A stretch of DNA of 61,482 nt from DASSKA01 sp035765755 (GTDB lineage: Bacteria; Actinomycetota; Actinomycetes; Propionibacteriales; Nocardioidaceae). The position numbers and the translations under genes were made by a program. Location: the NCBI GenBank assembly GCA_035765755.1, contig DASTWW010000101.1:1-61482 (forward strand), in the 5' to 3' direction. The number at the start of each line of letters is the position of its first letter. Position 1 is the first letter of the stretch. Below, in pieces: positions 1 to 8,475 of this stretch. The notes under the pieces were generated by a model. That model made no database searches. It had not been told where the DNA came from and saw nothing but the letters and a program-made list of their open reading frames with translations.

Positions 1-1501
1 AACGAGCCGCCTCGGCGAGCTGGTGCTCGAGGTCGGCGCGGTCGAAGTCACCGATCACCTCGCCGGCCCTCGGGCGTACGACGAAGTGCAGCCGGGCCAG
101 CAGCGACTCGCTCACCCGCGCGGTGTACTCGATGGAGTCACCGCCGAGCTCACGGCGAAGGATCGCCGCCATCTTCTCCCGGACCGGGGTGGTGTACCGG
201 TCGCGGGGCAGGTAGACCAGGCAGGACAGGAAGCGGCCGTAGGGGTCGCGACGGACGAACAGCCGCACCTGGCGGCGCTCGCGGGTGTTGAGCACGGCCT
301 CCGCCGTCTGCACGAGCTCGTCGACCGGGGTCTGGAAGAGCTCGTCGCGAGGGTACGTCTCCAGGACGTCCATCAGCGCCTTGCCGGTGTGGCTGAGCGG
401 GTCGAAGCCGGCTCGGTCGATGACCTGCTGGGCCTTCTTGCGGATCACCGGGATCCGGGTCACCGACTCGGTGTAGGCGGCCGAGGAGAACAGCCCGAGG
501 AACCGGCGTTCGCCCACCACCTCGCCGCCCTCGTCGTACACCTTGACTCCGACGTAGTCGAGGTAGACCGGCCGGTGCACGGTGGCCTTCGAGTTCGCCT
601 TGGCCAGCACCAGGAGCTCACGCTCGCGCGCCTTGGCCTTGACCAGCGGCGGCAGCTTGGCGAAGGACCGGGACATGTCCTGGTCGGCGCGCAGGATGCC
701 GAGGCCGGTGCCGGGGACGGCCCGGAGCACGTCGTCGTCGCCGGCCCGCTCGAGGGTGTACTCGCGGTAGCCGAGGAAGGTGAAGTGGTCGTCGGCCAGC
801 CAGTCGAGGAACGCCTTGCCCTCGACAATCTCACTCTCGGGCAGCGGCGGTGGGTTCTCGGAGAGATCGTCGACCACGCGCACCGCGGCGGCGTGCATCT
901 TGCCCCAGTCCTCCACGGCCTCGCGCACGTCGCGGAGCACCTTGCCGAGCGCCCGCTCGATCTCGGCGAGCACGTCGGGGTCGGACATCTGGTCGATCTC
1001 GACGTGCATCCACGACTCGCGGAAGATGTCGTGGGACAGGTCGGCGCCGCGCTGCTCGTCGGTGAAGACCTCCTTGAGTGCGCCGGCCATGTCCCGGCGC
1101 ACCAGGAGCTGGGGGTGGATCACGCCGTGCACGGTGCGGTCCTGCTCGTTGAGCAGCATGGTGACCGAGTCGACGAGGAACGGCATGTCGTCGGTGACCA
1201 CCTCGACGACGGTGTGGCCGGAGGCCGACCAGCCGTGCTCCTCCTCCGTGGGGGTGAACACTCGGATGTTCGCGGTGCCCTGGGGGCGCTCAGAGGCGAG
1301 CTCGTAGTGGCTCATCGCCGCGCCGTACAGGTCCGCCTCACTGCGCTCGACCACGTCCTCCGCGGGCACGTGGCGGAAGTACGCCGCGAGGAGCTGCGCG
1401 GACCGCTCGGCGGACAGCCCGCCGGCCCCGCTGCGGGTGGAGGCCAAGGCGGCTGCCTTGGCGATGAGGGCGTCCCTGCTCTCGTCCAGCGTCGTGCGCA
1501 C
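1..1501 (-). CDS. gdh: NAD-dependent glutamate dehydrogenase, N-terminal part (cut by window edge)
   Basis: This is the first 500 residues of a large (family size about 1,600 residues) NAD-specific glutamate dehydrogenase, which deaminates glutamate to 2-oxoglutarate in the cytoplasm. The frame is open to base 1, so the catalytic Rossmann part lies outside the window. Translation from the GTG at 1501 begins MRTTLDESRDALIAKAAALA. It contains the family hallmark VVTDDMPFLVDSVTMLLNE near residue 100, typical of the regulatory N-terminal domain. The frame stays open upstream, so the start is inferred from the family's usual N-terminus; ribosome-binding sequence is weak (AAGG about 12 bases upstream). 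A good -35/-10 pair lies about 95-125 bases upstream. The gene stands alone and is followed upstream by kynA on the same strand; both belong to amino-acid catabolism. Confidence 0.93.
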   Translation of the reverse strand, partial: MRTTLDESRDALIAKAAALASTRSGAGGLSAERSAQLLAAYFRHVPAEDVVERSEADLYGAAMSHYELASERPQGTANIRVFTPTEEEHGWSASGHTVVEVVTDDMPFLVDSVTMLLNEQDRTVHGVIHPQLLVRRDMAGALKEVFTDEQRGADLSHDIFRESWMHVEIDQMSDPDVLAEIERALGKVLRDVREAVEDWGKMHAAAVRVVDDLSENPPPLPESEIVEGKAFLDWLADDHFTFLGYREYTLERAGDDDVLRAVPGTGLGILRADQDMSRSFAKLPPLVKAKARERELLVLAKANSKATVHRPVYLDYVGVKVYDEGGEVVGERRFLGLFSSAAYTESVTRIPVIRKKAQQVIDRAGFDPLSHTGKALMDVLETYPRDELFQTPVDELVQTAEAVLNTRERRQVRLFVRRDPYGRFLSCLVYLPRDRYTTPVREKMAAILRRELGGDSIEYTARVSESLLARLHFVVRPRAGEVIGDFDRADLEHQLAEAAR

Positions 1502-1595
1502 GAAGCATCCAACCTTGTCTCTCCCGCGAGGCGGTCGGGCCGTGACGGGCCACCGACGCAGACCTCGCGCGACACGTCGTTGTGTCGCCGGTTCG

Positions 1596-1624
1596 ACCCT
1601 AGAACGTGCCTTGTTCGCCCTCAA
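1596..1624 (-). promoter_or_regulatory. Candidate promoter of glutamate dehydrogenase gene
   Basis: On the minus strand a TTGAGG (-35) is followed after exactly 17 bases by TAGGGT (-10, fitting TANNNT). The expected start point is near 1589, giving a leader of about 90 bases before the GTG at 1501. The leader holds a small hairpin, GACAC-N6-GTGTC, at 1571-1586. Confidence 0.5.
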
Positions 1625-1686
1625 CAACGGGTCGGGTGGGCGTGTCTCGTCACCGAGACGTCGCGGGCTTTCTCAGCGGCCAGATC

Positions 1687-2496
1687 TCACAGGACGGAGC
1701 GGAGCTGCCAGAGCAGCGGGTAGTAGCGCAGGTCCAGCCGGCTGCGCAGGTAGCCCGCCCCGGTGGATCCTCCGGTGCCGGTCTTGGCGCCGATCATCCG
1801 CTCCACCATGACCACGTGCCGGGCGCGCCAGGCCGCGGCCAGCTCGTCGTGCTCGAGCAGCGCCTCCGCCAGCGCCCACACCTCGGCGTACCCGGACCGG
1901 TCATGGGCGACGCGGCGCACCGAGGCGGTCACCGCCTCGTCGTCGTCGACCGGTAGACCCCGGCTGGCGAGCACGTGCAGGAAGGCGTCCCACAGCGTCG
2001 GCTCCTGCAGCCGAGCCTCGAGTCGGGCACGCTCGTCGTCGGTCAGCCCGCGGAACCGCTTCACGAACGCGGGGTCCTTGGCGCCGGAGAGGAACTCCAG
2101 CTCCCGGAACTGCACGGACTGGAAGCCGCTCGCCGGTGCCAGGTTCTGCCGGAACTGCAGGAAGTCCTGCGGGGTCATGGTCTCCAGTACGTCGATCTGC
2201 TGGACGAGCACCCGCTCGATGGTGTGCATCCGGCGCAGCAGGTGCTGGGCCCACCACAGCCGGTCCGGGCCACCGTCGGCGGGAGTACCGAGCATCGCGT
2301 CGCGCGCGTGGGACGCCTCGTGGAGCAGCTGCTTGAACCACAGCTCATAGACCTGGTGGATGGTGATGAACAGCAGCTCGTCGTGCGCCGGCGGGTTCGA
2401 CTCGAGAACTTGGGCGTCGAGAAGCTGGGGCAGCCTCAGGTAGCTGCCGTAGGTGAGCCGGGCACCCTGCTCACCGAACGAGGTCTGAGAGGTCAC
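1687..2496 (-). CDS. kynA: Tryptophan 2,3-dioxygenase
   Basis: A haem dioxygenase that opens the indole ring of tryptophan to N-formylkynurenine, the first step of the kynurenine route. Its 269 residues match the bacterial family length. Visible signatures are FITIHQVYELWFKQ near residue 43 with the conserved active-site His47, SGFQSVQFRELEF in the middle, and the glycine loop GTGGSTGAGYL near the C-terminus that closes over the substrate amine. The GTG at 2496 is chosen because the family starts just before a motif like LTYGSYL and because TACGCT lies six bases upstream, the leaderless-promoter pattern of this genome. No kynureninase or formamidase gene is adjacent. The frame stays open further upstream, but that extension would overlap the divergent DUF2505 gene. 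Confidence 0.95.
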   Translation of the reverse strand: MTSQTSFGEQGARLTYGSYLRLPQLLDAQVLESNPPAHDELLFITIHQVYELWFKQLLHEASHARDAMLGTPADGGPDRLWWAQHLLRRMHTIERVLVQQIDVLETMTPQDFLQFRQNLAPASGFQSVQFRELEFLSGAKDPAFVKRFRGLTDDERARLEARLQEPTLWDAFLHVLASRGLPVDDDEAVTASVRRVAHDRSGYAEVWALAEALLEHDELAAAWRARHVVMVERMIGAKTGTGGSTGAGYLRSRLDLRYYPLLWQLRSVL

Positions 2497-2502
2497 CGGG
2501 CG

Positions 2503-2508
2503 AGCGTA
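2503..2508 (-). promoter_or_regulatory. Leaderless-type -10 element of kynA
   Basis: TACGCT lies six bases before the GTG of kynA on the minus strand, fitting TANNNT with transcription starting at the start codon. No convincing -35 was found. Confidence 0.4.
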
Positions 2509-2529
2509 GCGACCCGTGCAGGGTACGTC

Positions 2530-3018
2530 ATGATTACCGCCATGAGGTTCGACCATGAGCTCGTCTACCCGGCCGACGCCGACAGCGTGTACTCGATGCT
2601 CGGCGAGCGGGAGTTCCGCGAGCAGGTCTGCCAGGCGCAGGGTGCCACGCACTGGGACGTCCGCGTGGACGCCGAAGGATCCGTTCTCGACGTGGTCGTG
2701 GAGCAGCGCCGGCCCACCCGCGGCGTGCCGAGCATCGCCGCCAAGTTCGTCGGCGAGGAGATCAGCATCCTGACCACCGAGTCCTGGACGGACCCGCGAG
2801 TCGCGCGGCTGGAGGTCAGCGTGCCGGGCCGGCCGGGCCGGCTCGACGGCAACATCCGGCTGAGCGGGGTCGACGGCCGCACGGTGCAGACCGTGACCGG
2901 CGAGATCACGGTGGCCATCCCCCTGCTGGGCAGCCGACTCGAGCAGCTCATCGCCGGCGTCCTCGTCGATGCCCTGGACGTCGAGCAGGGGGTCGGCCGC
3001 GCCTGGCTGGCCCGGTGA
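2530..3018 (+). CDS. DUF2505 family protein (SRPBCC-like fold)
   Basis: A 162-residue protein whose opening, a Met then RFDHELVYPADADSVYSML, is the standard beginning of DUF2505 proteins. These are small actinobacterial proteins with a predicted START/SRPBCC hydrophobic-cavity fold; their ligand is unknown. The central part holds the usual RLEVSVPGRPGRLDGNIRL-type beta strands. I chose the ATG at 2530 because AGGG sits six bases upstream. The ATG at 2542 matches the family start better but has no ribosome-binding sequence. It diverges from kynA across only 33 bases and converges with pruA. No signal peptide or membrane segment is visible. Confidence 0.85.
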   Translation: MITAMRFDHELVYPADADSVYSMLGEREFREQVCQAQGATHWDVRVDAEGSVLDVVVEQRRPTRGVPSIAAKFVGEEISILTTESWTDPRVARLEVSVPGRPGRLDGNIRLSGVDGRTVQTVTGEITVAIPLLGSRLEQLIAGVLVDALDVEQGVGRAWLAR

Positions 3019-3034
3019 CCCCCGTCGTACTCCC

Positions 3035-4663
3035 TCAGTCCATGTGCGGGTAGCGATAGTCCGTCGCCGGGACGAACGTCTCCTTGATCGAGCGCGGGGA
3101 CGTCCACCGCATCAGGTTCGCGACCGAGCCCGCCTTGTCGTTGGTGCCCGACGCGCGAGAGCCGCCGAACGGCTGTTGGCCGACCACCGCTCCGGTCGGC
3201 TTGTCGTTGACGTAGAAGTTGCCGGCGGCGAACCGTAGCGTCTCCTGGGTCCAGGCGATCGCGGTGCGGTCCTGGGCGATCACGGAGCCGGTCAGGGCGT
3301 ACGGCGCGGCGGACTCCATCTGGTTGACCACGTTCTCGTAGTCCCCGTCGTCGAAGACGTGCACCGCCAGGATCGGCCCGAAGTACTCGGTGTCGAACAT
3401 CTGGTCCGTCGGGTCGCCGCCCTCGACCACGGTCGGACGCACGAAGTAGCCCACCGAGTCGTCGACCTGGCCGCCGGCGAGCACGTCGAGGTTCCTGGAG
3501 CGCTTGGCCCGGGTGATCGCCTTCTTGTGCTTGGCGAACGCCCGCTCGTCGATGACGGCGCCCATGAAGTTGGACAGGTCGGTGACGTCCCCCATGGCCA
3601 GCGACTCCACCTCGGCGAGGAAGTCGTCGCGCATCCGGCGCCACACGCTGCGCGAGACGTAGGCCCGCGAGGCGGCCGAGCACTTCTGGCCCTGGTACTC
3701 GAACGCGCCGCGCAGCAGCGCGACCCGCAGCACCTCGGGGTCGGCCGACTTGTGCGCGACCACGAAGTCCTTGCCGCCGGTCTCCCCGACGATCCGCGGG
3801 TAGGACCTGTACTTCGCGATGTTGGCGCCGACCGTGGACCACAGGTGCTGGAAGGTCGGCGTGGATCCGGTGAAGTGGATGCCGGCCAGGTCCGGGTGCG
3901 CCAGCGCCACCTCGGAGACCTCGAGCCCGTCGCCGGGCAGCATGTTGATCACGCCCGGGGGCAATCCGGCCTCCTCCAGCAGCTCCATGGTCACGTGCGC
4001 GGCCAGCTGCTGGGTCGGCGACGGCTTCCAGATCACCGTGTTGCCCATCAGCGCCGGCGCGGTCGGCAGGTTGCCGGAGATCGCGGTGAAGTTGAACGGG
4101 GTGATCGCATAGACGAACCCCTCGAGCGGGCGGTGGTCGGTGCGGTTCCACACCCCGCGGGAGTTCGCCATCGGCTGCTCGGCGACCAGCTGCTTGGCGA
4201 AGTGCACGTTGAACCGCCAGAAGTCGATCAGCTCGCAGGCGGAGTCGATCTCGGCCTGCCAGGCGGTCTTGGACTGCCCCAGCATGGTGGCGGCGTTCAG
4301 ACGCTGCCGCCAGGGGCCTGCCAGCAGGTCGGCGGCCTTGAGCAGGATCGCCGCCCGGTCGTCCAGGGACAGCGCCTGCCAGCCCGGCGCGGCCTGGCGG
4401 GCCGCCTCGATGGCTGCACGCGCGTCGGCCTTGGTCGAGTTCTTCAGCACCCCGAGGACGTGCTGGTGGTCGTGCGGCTGGACGACGGGGATCTCCGCAC
4501 CGCCGCCCATCTTCTTGCGTCCGCCGATGGTGGCGGTCAGGTCGACCTGCCTGCTCTCGCAGTTCTTCAGCTCCACCTCAAGGGCGGCCCGCTCGGGGCT
4601 ACCCGGGGAGTAGGGGAGATTCGGCTCGTTGAGCGGAGCCGGCGCACTGGTGATCGCGTCCAT
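3035..4663 (-). CDS. pruA: L-glutamate gamma-semialdehyde (1-pyrroline-5-carboxylate) dehydrogenase
   Basis: A 542-residue aldehyde dehydrogenase that oxidises P5C/glutamate semialdehyde to glutamate with NAD, the second step of proline degradation. Length and the opening ending in NEPNLPYSPGSPER are typical of the monofunctional PruA group. Visible are the substrate-channel motif TPFNFTAISGNLP near 188, the NAD motif FTGSTPTF near 264, the catalytic Glu in GETGGKDF (about 294) and the catalytic Cys in GQKCSAASR (about 328). No proline dehydrogenase gene is next to it. Its product glutamate is the substrate of the dehydrogenase at the window start, so the two could share a catabolic route, although they are not in one operon. 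Confidence 0.97.
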   Translation of the reverse strand: MDAITSAPAPLNEPNLPYSPGSPERAALEVELKNCESRQVDLTATIGGRKKMGGGAEIPVVQPHDHQHVLGVLKNSTKADARAAIEAARQAAPGWQALSLDDRAAILLKAADLLAGPWRQRLNAATMLGQSKTAWQAEIDSACELIDFWRFNVHFAKQLVAEQPMANSRGVWNRTDHRPLEGFVYAITPFNFTAISGNLPTAPALMGNTVIWKPSPTQQLAAHVTMELLEEAGLPPGVINMLPGDGLEVSEVALAHPDLAGIHFTGSTPTFQHLWSTVGANIAKYRSYPRIVGETGGKDFVVAHKSADPEVLRVALLRGAFEYQGQKCSAASRAYVSRSVWRRMRDDFLAEVESLAMGDVTDLSNFMGAVIDERAFAKHKKAITRAKRSRNLDVLAGGQVDDSVGYFVRPTVVEGGDPTDQMFDTEYFGPILAVHVFDDGDYENVVNQMESAAPYALTGSVIAQDRTAIAWTQETLRFAAGNFYVNDKPTGAVVGQQPFGGSRASGTNDKAGSVANLMRWTSPRSIKETFVPATDYRYPHMD

Positions 4664-4701
4664 GGCCCCGATCGTTCCAGACGCGCCGGGTTACCCCCAA
4701 G

Positions 4702-6105
4702 TCAGGCCCCGCGTCCCCGCGGGGCCCCGCGACGGGCGCTGCTGACCGTGTCGAGCAGCTCCTCCAGGGACTCCTCGACGCACTGGGCGAGGACTTCGAC
4801 GTCCGGGACGGCATCACGGTCCGCCGTGATCCCGAAGTACACCCCCGCGTCGTACGACGTGACGCCGACGGCGAGGGCGTGACCGGGCAGCAGCGGCTGC
4901 ACCGGGTAGCTCTCCAGCATGCGCGCCCCGACGGCGTACAACGGGGACTGCGCGCCGGGCACGTTGGTGACCAGGAGCTGGAAGCCGCGACGGAGCTGCT
5001 GGCCGGCCACGCGGGAGCCGAGCAGGTGGAAGGTGGAGGCGGCGAAGCCTGCGACGTCGGCGATCCGGTCGGCGGCCACTGCGCGGCCGGTCTCCCGGTG
5101 CGCCTTCAGTGCGTAGGAGACCTGGTGCAGCCGGACGACCGGACTCGGTTCGCCGACGGGCAGGTTGAGCAGCTGCCCGGTGACCTGGCTGCCGACCGAG
5201 GTGGGCTCCAGGTCGGTGTCGATCACGCTCAGCGGCACCATGGTCCGCAGGCTGCGGCCGCTGTGCACCGACTCGGCGCGGGTCATCAGCCAGGCCCGCA
5301 TGGCGCCGGTCAGGGTGGCGAGCACCACGTCGTTGACCGTGCCGCCATGCGCCTTGCGGATCGCCCGGTAGTCGTCGAGCCGGGTCGCCACAGTCATGAA
5401 CCGGCGCTGCTGGGACAGGGTGGCCAGGAACGGGGACTCCGGCACCGGCCGCGCCACGGGGCGGGCGTCCGGCCTGCCCACGGCACGGAGCAACCCCTCG
5501 GCATTGGACCGGACCGAGCTCACCGCGACCCGCGGGTCCCGCACCGAGGCACCGATCGCGTCCAGGAGCAGCGTGGAGGGGCCGGGAGTACGACGCGGGC
5601 GCCACTCCTCGTGCACCGTCGCGCGGGCCATCGGCTCCTCGTCGAGGAGCACTTGGGCCAGGTCGACGGTGACCAGCCCGTCGACGAGGACCTGGTGCGA
5701 CTTGGACAGCAGGGCGAACCGGCGGCCGCCCTCGAGGCCCTCGACGAGGTAGAGCTCCCACAGCGGCCGGGTCGGGTCCAGACGCCGGGACATGATCCGC
5801 GCCACCAGCTCGTGCAGCTGGGCCATCGAGCCCGGGCGAGGCAGCGCGGACCGCCGCACGTGGTAGCTGAGGTCGAAGTCGTCGTCGTCGACCCAGACCG
5901 GGTTCGCCAGCCGCCCAGGGACGGTCTGGATCCGCTGGCGGTATCGCGGCACGAACGCCAGCCGGTCCGCCACGAGCGCGAGCAGCTGCTCGTGGTCGAA
6001 GCCGGCCTCTCCGGGCTCGAAGACGCCGAGCGTGGCGTTGTGCCGGGGCGCGGTGGCCGGCTCGGCCAGGAAGGCAAGGTCGGTGCGGCTGAGACGGTCG
6101 ACCAT
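4702..6105 (-). CDS. WS/DGAT-like acyltransferase with altered HHxxxDG motif
   Basis: A 467-residue member of the wax ester synthase/diacylglycerol acyltransferase family, which joins acyl-CoA to diacylglycerol or fatty alcohol at the membrane. The family opening (LSRTDLAFLAEP), the PLWELYLVEGL motif near 115 and NDVVLATLTGAMR-type motif in the second half are present. The catalytic HHxxxDG reads HQVLVDG at residues 137-143, so the second His, the catalytic base in related enzymes, is Gln. Activity may be changed or lost. The ATG at 6105 is preceded by AAAGG at good spacing; a GTG two codons earlier is less likely. In M. tuberculosis Rv3233c and Rv3234c (tgs3) sit at the same place near Rv3235; here there is one intact gene. 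Confidence 0.9.
   Translation of the reverse strand: MVDRLSRTDLAFLAEPATAPRHNATLGVFEPGEAGFDHEQLLALVADRLAFVPRYRQRIQTVPGRLANPVWVDDDDFDLSYHVRRSALPRPGSMAQLHELVARIMSRRLDPTRPLWELYLVEGLEGGRRFALLSKSHQVLVDGLVTVDLAQVLLDEEPMARATVHEEWRPRRTPGPSTLLLDAIGASVRDPRVAVSSVRSNAEGLLRAVGRPDARPVARPVPESPFLATLSQQRRFMTVATRLDDYRAIRKAHGGTVNDVVLATLTGAMRAWLMTRAESVHSGRSLRTMVPLSVIDTDLEPTSVGSQVTGQLLNLPVGEPSPVVRLHQVSYALKAHRETGRAVAADRIADVAGFAASTFHLLGSRVAGQQLRRGFQLLVTNVPGAQSPLYAVGARMLESYPVQPLLPGHALAVGVTSYDAGVYFGITADRDAVPDVEVLAQCVEESLEELLDTVSSARRGAPRGRGA
4706..4725 (-). terminator. GC hairpin at the end of the acyltransferase gene
   Basis: GCCCCGCG-TCCC-CGCGGGGC is a perfect eight-base-pair stem with a four-base loop, lying inside the last codons before the stop at 4702-4704. 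No T-run follows it, so a terminator role is only possible, not shown. Confidence 0.35.
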
Positions 6106-6154
6106 CGGCACCTTTCTCGAGGACGGGCGGGTATCCCAGTCCCCCAGTCTGCCC

Positions 6155-7435
6155 TCACCGGCTCTGTCGACGCCCCGACCTCCGCCCGAAGACCGAGCGC
6201 CGGGCCCTGGTGTTGACGCCGAGCAGGCCGTCCACCAGCGCTGTGAGCCCTCTGCGCAGCGACGAGTCCCCGCACTCGGACAGGCTGCGGCCGGCGACCA
6301 GGGCGTGGTCCACCGCGGCGCGGTCGTCGGGCAGCAGGTGCAGCGCCGCGGTGCTGTCCGCGAAGTCCCCGAGCAGGGACCGGATGTCGGCCTCCTTCCA
6401 GCCCAGTGATGCCCGGGTCCTGTTCACCACGACCCGGGTGGATGCGCGGAGCCCGAGGCCGCGCAGCTCGACCAGGCCGCGGGCCAGCCGGGACAGCCCG
6501 ACGGGGTCGGCGGTGCCGACCACCATGATCTCGTCGGCGGCCTCCAGTGCCGTCAGCGTCATCTCGTTGCGCTGCACCGGCGCATCGAGGGCGGAGGGGT
6601 CGGACTCGAGGCTGAAGCCGGTGTCCACGACGACGTGGTTGTCCACGCCGGCGGCGACGGCGAGCAGACCGGCGAAGGCCGGCGCGCGCACCTCGCTCCA
6701 GCGGTCCGCGCGGGGCAGCCCGGTCAGCAGCCGAAGGCCGGGTCCCACCTGTCGGGCCAGACCGACGAGTCGCGCCTCGTCGAGGTGCCCGGCATTGGCG
6801 ATCCGTGCCGCGGCGAGCAAGCCCGACACCTCGTCGAGGACACCCAGATGCTGCGCGACGGTTCCGCCGTACGGGTCGGCATCGACCAGGAACGTCGGGC
6901 TGCCGCGTCGAGCCAGTTCGGCCGCGATGCCGACGGCGACGGTGGTGCGGCCTGGAGCACCGGCCGGCCCCCACACCGCGACAAGGGTGCCCGACCGGGA
7001 CCCGCCAGGGTCCGCCGCCTCTGCCGCCTCTGCCGCGTCGTCCAGCGCCGGCCGCGAGGTGGCCACGTCCTTGCCCGCCGAGCGGAGCACGTCGACCACG
7101 CCGCCCAGGTCCGTGTCCGCGACCAGCCGGCCGACGCCCAGCCGGTCGGCCCGGGCTCCCACACCGTCAGCGAGCTGCTCGACGCCTGCCACCATGACGA
7201 CACCCACACCGGCCTTTCGGAGCCCGGCGACGCTGTCCGCATCCAGGCCGGGGAGGTCCGCGGAGACCAGCGCCGCACGCGCCTGGCCCGTCGACGCGCT
7301 CACCAGGAGGTCGCTCAGGTCGACGCAGCGCTTGAGGAGCAGCACTCCTGGCTCGGCCGCGCGGAGCCGCTCCAGGGCAGCTGCTTCCCACGCCGCTCCG
7401 GACGCGGCCACCAGCACCGGCAGCGGGCCGCTCAC
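6155..7435 (-). CDS. CpaE-like MinD/ParA-family ATPase (orphan)
   Basis: A 426-residue protein: an N-terminal part to about residue 145 that resembles a degenerate receiver-like domain (alternating LVSADLPGLDA, GVGVVMVAGV strands), an Ala/Glu-rich linker, then a MinD/ParA-type ATPase domain. The P-loop reads GPAGAPGRTT at 156-165, with Arg163 where the general P-loop Lys is expected. A later Walker A'-like strand reads FLVDADPYGG. In tad systems CpaE proteins localise pilus machinery, but no other tad gene is present here. It starts with a GTG that overlaps the stop of the upstream SAF gene by four bases, so the two are translationally coupled and probably act together. Function is inferred from fold only. 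Confidence 0.82.
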   Translation of the reverse strand: MSGPLPVLVAASGAAWEAAALERLRAAEPGVLLLKRCVDLSDLLVSASTGQARAALVSADLPGLDADSVAGLRKAGVGVVMVAGVEQLADGVGARADRLGVGRLVADTDLGGVVDVLRSAGKDVATSRPALDDAAEAAEAADPGGSRSGTLVAVWGPAGAPGRTTVAVGIAAELARRGSPTFLVDADPYGGTVAQHLGVLDEVSGLLAAARIANAGHLDEARLVGLARQVGPGLRLLTGLPRADRWSEVRAPAFAGLLAVAAGVDNHVVVDTGFSLESDPSALDAPVQRNEMTLTALEAADEIMVVGTADPVGLSRLARGLVELRGLGLRASTRVVVNRTRASLGWKEADIRSLLGDFADSTAALHLLPDDRAAVDHALVAGRSLSECGDSSLRRGLTALVDGLLGVNTRARRSVFGRRSGRRQSR

Positions 7436-8139
7436 CGACCGTCCTGCTTGACGAGCACCACGGTGCCGGTCGCGGCGCGCGAGAGAGCGGCGGGGAGCGC
7501 CGTCTCCTTGCCCGGCGGGACGGCCACGACCACCTGGCGACTGGAGGTCGGACCGAGCGAGCTCCCGGCGGCCGGGACAGCCACCACGGTCACGTCGTCG
7601 AAGACCCGGACCGCGCGCTGCGGGCCGGTGTCGGTCGCCGAGGCCCTCGGTGTCACCCACACGTCGACGACTGCTCCCGGGCGCACCGAAGCGGGCACCG
7701 CGTCGGTGGCCACCGAGAAGGGAACCTCGACGACGTGATGGGCGGCCGCGCTGCCCAGCGCCGCACGCGGCAGCAGCTCGCCGGCACCGAGGTCGCGCGT
7801 GACCACCGATGAGGCCGGCACGGAGGCTGCCGCCGACACGTACCGGTCCGCGTCGGCCGCGTCGAAGAACCTCACGTGCCGCGGCACCACATCGTCCGAC
7901 CCGACCCTGGCGCCCTTGGCCAGGTCATGGCGCAGCGCCCAGACCGACACGGAGTCGTCGGCGTGGGCGAGCAAGCGGGCGCCGAGGAGCACAGAGCCGG
8001 CGACCAGGACGATCCCGATGATCAGCCGCGGGTCCCGCCAGACGGCACGGTCGTGGCGCCGAGCCACCGGGGACATCTCCGGCACACCGGTACGAGTCGT
8101 CGCGCTCACGTCCGCCATCATGGTGGGTTCGACGAGCAT
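7432..8139 (-). CDS. SAF-domain (CpaB/RcpC-like) membrane-anchored protein
   Basis: A 235-residue protein with one transmembrane helix near residues 38-58 (RLIIGIVLVAGSVLLGARLL) followed by a SAF domain (VWALRHDLAKGARVGSDDVV), the fold of CpaB/RcpC pilus-assembly and antifreeze-like proteins. The rest would be outside the membrane. In tad loci CpaB is a periplasmic or outer-layer assembly factor; here the only linked partner is the CpaE-like ATPase downstream. Several starts are possible: ATG 8139 is used, with ATG 8121/8118 and a GTG shortly after as alternatives. None has a clear ribosome-binding sequence. It diverges from the helix-turn-helix gene. Confidence 0.8.
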   Translation of the reverse strand: MLVEPTMMADVSATTRTGVPEMSPVARRHDRAVWRDPRLIIGIVLVAGSVLLGARLLAHADDSVSVWALRHDLAKGARVGSDDVVPRHVRFFDAADADRYVSAAASVPASSVVTRDLGAGELLPRAALGSAAAHHVVEVPFSVATDAVPASVRPGAVVDVWVTPRASATDTGPQRAVRVFDDVTVVAVPAAGSSLGPTSSRQVVVAVPPGKETALPAALSRAATGTVVLVKQDGR

Positions 8140-8211
8140 CGGCTCGGTTGTCCACAGGCAAACGCAGGCAAAGAGTCGCGAACGGCCGTACCTGCTGGCA
8201 GAGTTGTCCCC

Positions 8212-8472
8212 ATGGCAGGCATGGACACGCCGCGGTTTCTTCAGCTCTCCGATGTCGCGGAGATCCTGAACACCTCGACTGCGCAGGTGTACGCCCTGGT
8301 GCGGCGCGGAGACCTGCCCGCCATCAAGCTGGGTGGACGTGGACAGTGGCGCGTGGAGAACAGCGAGCTGGAGGCCTACATCGCACGCCTGTACGACGAG
8401 ACGAGGTCATTCGTGAACGAGCACCCGTACGTCGACACGGGTGCCGATGGCGAGCGGTCCAGCCGGCGCTGA
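8212..8472 (+). CDS. Small helix-turn-helix (excisionase/BldC-like) protein
   Basis: An 86-residue protein with a MerR/excisionase-type winged helix: LSDVAEILNTSTAQVYALV is the helix-turn-helix, followed by GDLPAIKLGG and the wing QWRVENSELEAYI. Such small proteins are either phage excisionases or BldC-type regulators; no integrase or attachment site is near, and the conserved surroundings favour a chromosomal regulator. Start ATG 8212; ATG 8221 is in frame and equally possible. It diverges from the SAF gene and could control it (inference). A GC hairpin follows the stop directly. Confidence 0.85.
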   Translation: MAGMDTPRFLQLSDVAEILNTSTAQVYALVRRGDLPAIKLGGRGQWRVENSELEAYIARLYDETRSFVNEHPYVDTGADGERSSRR

Positions 8473-8475
8473 TCA

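Noticed and set aside
23..1723. Long open frame on the plus strand opposite glutamate dehydrogenase
   Set aside because: It mirrors the dehydrogenase gene on the other strand; high GC leaves few stops in antisense frames, and the product is Val/Gly/Asp-His-rich with no family match.
4706..4725. Intrinsic terminator with U-tract
   Set aside because: The stem is perfect, but no T-run follows and it lies inside codons; kept only as a weak candidate.
6155..8139. A tad/Flp pilus locus
   Set aside because: Only a CpaE-like and a CpaB-like protein are present; no CpaF ATPase, TadB/C or pilin gene lies in the window.
8212..8472. Phage excisionase with an integrated element
   Set aside because: No integrase, no attachment-site repeats and conserved housekeeping genes on both sides; a chromosomal regulator is more likely.
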